Below are positions 63,048 through 64,000 of a stretch of DNA of 64,000 bases, one piece after another. Origin of the DNA: Vibrio sinaloensis (lineage in GTDB: Bacteria; Pseudomonadota; Gammaproteobacteria; Enterobacterales; Vibrionaceae); NCBI RefSeq assembly GCF_023195835.1, contig NZ_CP096200.1:310001-374000 (forward strand). The letters are read 5' to 3'. The position numbers and the translations under genes are program-made. Under the pieces are notes generated by a model that saw nothing but the letters and a program-made list of their open reading frames with translations, was not told where the DNA came from and searched no databases. Numbering within the stretch: the stretch's first letter is position 1; every line of letters begins with the position of its first letter.

Positions 63048-63718
63048 TTCACTGCCTCCTGATTGATTTGACCATCGCACAGTTCGACCGAGCGGTCACA
63101 TTGCAGCGCCATGCGCGGATCGTGGGTGGCAACAATAAACGTGGTGTTTAATTGATGCCCTAGCTGCTTCATCATATCGATAACAATCGACGCGGTATGG
63201 CTGTCGAGACTCGCCGTCGGCTCATCAGCAATCACTAATTGCGGCTTGTGTACTAGCGCTCTTGCAATAGCAACTCGCTGCTGTTGGCCACCGGATAGAT
63301 TGTCAGGTCGGTGAAACGCCAAGTCAGCCAAGCCGACATTATCAAGGATATCGAGCGCCATGCGCTTTTGATCCGCCAGCGAATAACCGTTTAACATCAA
63401 CGGATAAGCGACATTCTCCCAGGCTGTCATCACAGGAATCAGGTTAAATCTCTGAAAAACAAACCCAAGTTGATGACGGCGCATTTTGGCCGCCTGCAAA
63501 GCCTGTTTTGGATATGCCTGACCGGCTAAACTGATGCTGCCTTGATACTCCATATCAAGCAGACCTAAGATGTTGAGCAACGTACTCTTGCCTGAGCCAG
63601 AAGGACCACACAAAGCGACCATCTCCCCTTTCTCAATCGCGCCGCCCACTTCAGTGAGGGCATTAACCCTTTGCTCACCTAAGCGATAGGTCTTACTGAT
63701 GTGATTAAATTCGATCAT
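63035..63718 (-). CDS. LolD/MacB-type ABC ATPase
   Basis: This 227-residue ATPase has Walker A GPSGSGKST near residue 38, the Q-loop in VFQRFNL, the ABC signature LSGGQQQRV near 140, Walker B LVIADEPTASLD near 160 and the H-loop His in VATHDPRM. The length and sequence match the LolD/MacB/FtsE subgroup that powers FtsX-type permeases. It partners with the permease encoded immediately downstream. It begins 9 bp after a helical protein that enters from the right edge. Confidence 0.95.
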   Translation of the reverse strand: MIEFNHISKTYRLGEQRVNALTEVGGAIEKGEMVALCGPSGSGKSTLLNILGLLDMEYQGSISLAGQAYPKQALQAAKMRRHQLGFVFQRFNLIPVMTAWENVAYPLMLNGYSLADQKRMALDILDNVGLADLAFHRPDNLSGGQQQRVAIARALVHKPQLVIADEPTASLDSHTASIVIDMMKQLGHQLNTTFIVATHDPRMALQCDRSVELCDGQINQEAVKWAS

Positions 63719-63727
63719 AACGGACTC

Positions 63728-64000
63728 CTAAGCCGCATCGCGCAACAAGGCTTGCGCTTGAGCAACGACCGTATGCTGTGGATACAAGCGCTGTAGATGC
63801 TCGACCCAAGCTTCGCCTTGCGCCTTATCTCCCGCCTTAAGCGCCGCTTTAACTGCGTAGAGATAGACCCATGAGGTGGCTTCAATCGGTTGCTGGGTAA
63901 AACTTGGCTCATGGAGTAGATCAAGGAATAGGTCATACCCGCGCTCAAAATGATTGAACATGTCTGGCAGAGAAGTAAAAGTAGAGGCGGCAATCGAACG
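63728..64000 (-). CDS. TPR-like helical protein, 5' end outside window
   Basis: The reading frame is open to the right edge, giving the C-terminal 90 residues of a longer protein. The visible part alternates helices with small residues (SWVYLYAVKAALKAGDKAQG, then EHLQRLYPQHTVVAQAQAL) in a pattern close to a TPR pair. An internal ATG at 63961 is not the start. It is the first visible gene of the export operon, so a partner or scaffolding role is plausible but not shown. Confidence 0.7.
   Translation of the reverse strand, partial: RSIAASTFTSLPDMFNHFERGYDLFLDLLHEPSFTQQPIEATSWVYLYAVKAALKAGDKAQGEAWVEHLQRLYPQHTVVAQAQALLRDAA

Noticed and set aside
63715..63993. 92-codon minus-strand frame at the right edge
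   Set aside because: It overlaps the TPR-like frame, which has the better protein pattern and is open beyond the edge; this frame has low-complexity Leu/Arg runs.
1..64000. CRISPR array, tRNA or rRNA genes, prophage or insertion sequence
   Set aside because: No regularly spaced repeats, cloverleaf patterns, integrase or transposase were found; the palindromic repeat is non-coding.

Overview
The window reads as a stretch of chromosome from a marine gamma-proteobacterium of the genus Vibrio. The evidence is the combination of a VemP arrest peptide upstream of a second secD-secF pair, a CosR/BCCT osmolyte locus, RavA-ViaA, PhhA-PhhB and a palindromic Vibrio-type repeat with relics. I cannot name the species. 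Several loci (ravA-viaA, phhAB, secD2F2, fhs) are ones I associate from memory with Vibrio chromosome 2, but cosR is not, so the replicon is unresolved. I see no rRNA, tRNA, CRISPR array, prophage or complete insertion sequence. Most genes are core or lineage-typical metabolism, regulation and envelope genes.

Layout. 1-8.2 kb: 3' end of a FAN1-like VRR-NUC nuclease, a haem-motif fatty acid cis/trans isomerase, formate-tetrahydrofolate ligase under a probable PurR operator, and a CNBP-CBS-DUF294 protein paired with a DEDDh exonuclease. 8.2-12.7 kb: BCCT osmolyte transporter divergent from cosR, an Lrp/EamA divergent pair, and a DUF1289-CWC cysteine-rich protein. 12.7-24.3 kb: viaA-ravA, NUDIX-ltaE, cytochrome c, parvulin, CheV, a GGDEF cyclase, a DHH phosphoesterase, a DUF218 protein and sdaA. 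24.3-31.5 kb: M14 carboxypeptidase, GntR regulator, two cold-shock-domain genes, yjjG, a probable 55-codon small gene with its own terminator, yiaY, a palindromic repeat and a dienelactone hydrolase. 31.5-34.9 kb: secF2, secD2 and vemP, an export-monitoring operon controlled by translation arrest. 35-42 kb: SH3 protein, periplasmic coiled coil, CHASE-GGDEF-EAL protein behind a Fur-like site, phhB-phhA with a TyrR box, and acetoacetyl-CoA synthetase. 42-57.9 kb: a beta-barrel/glycine-zipper pair, trhO, yegD, a methyltransferase, LysR, CDF transporter, a large unknown lipoprotein, a LuxR-type regulator, a uronate-dehydrogenase-like SDR with divergent LysR, a GH13 amylase behind MalT-like boxes, and a DsbA-like protein. 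57.9-64 kb: a tightly packed minus-strand operon running off the right edge: a TPR-like fragment, a LolD/MacB-type ATPase, an FtsX-type permease, a LolA-like carrier, an outer-membrane beta-barrel candidate, and a LytS/LytTR two-component system.

Functional themes. There is one-carbon and amino-acid catabolism (fhs, ltaE, sdaA, phhAB, aacS), compatible-solute control (bccT/cosR), c-di-GMP and chemotaxis signalling, and envelope biogenesis. The two most interesting units are the VemP-SecD2F2 sensor (known in V. alginolyticus, here with its own arrest-motif variants and a short spacer holding two mutually exclusive hairpins) and the right-end Lol-like trans-envelope operon. The latter couples an ABC exporter, periplasmic carrier and barrel to its own two-component system; I do not recognise it as a described system.
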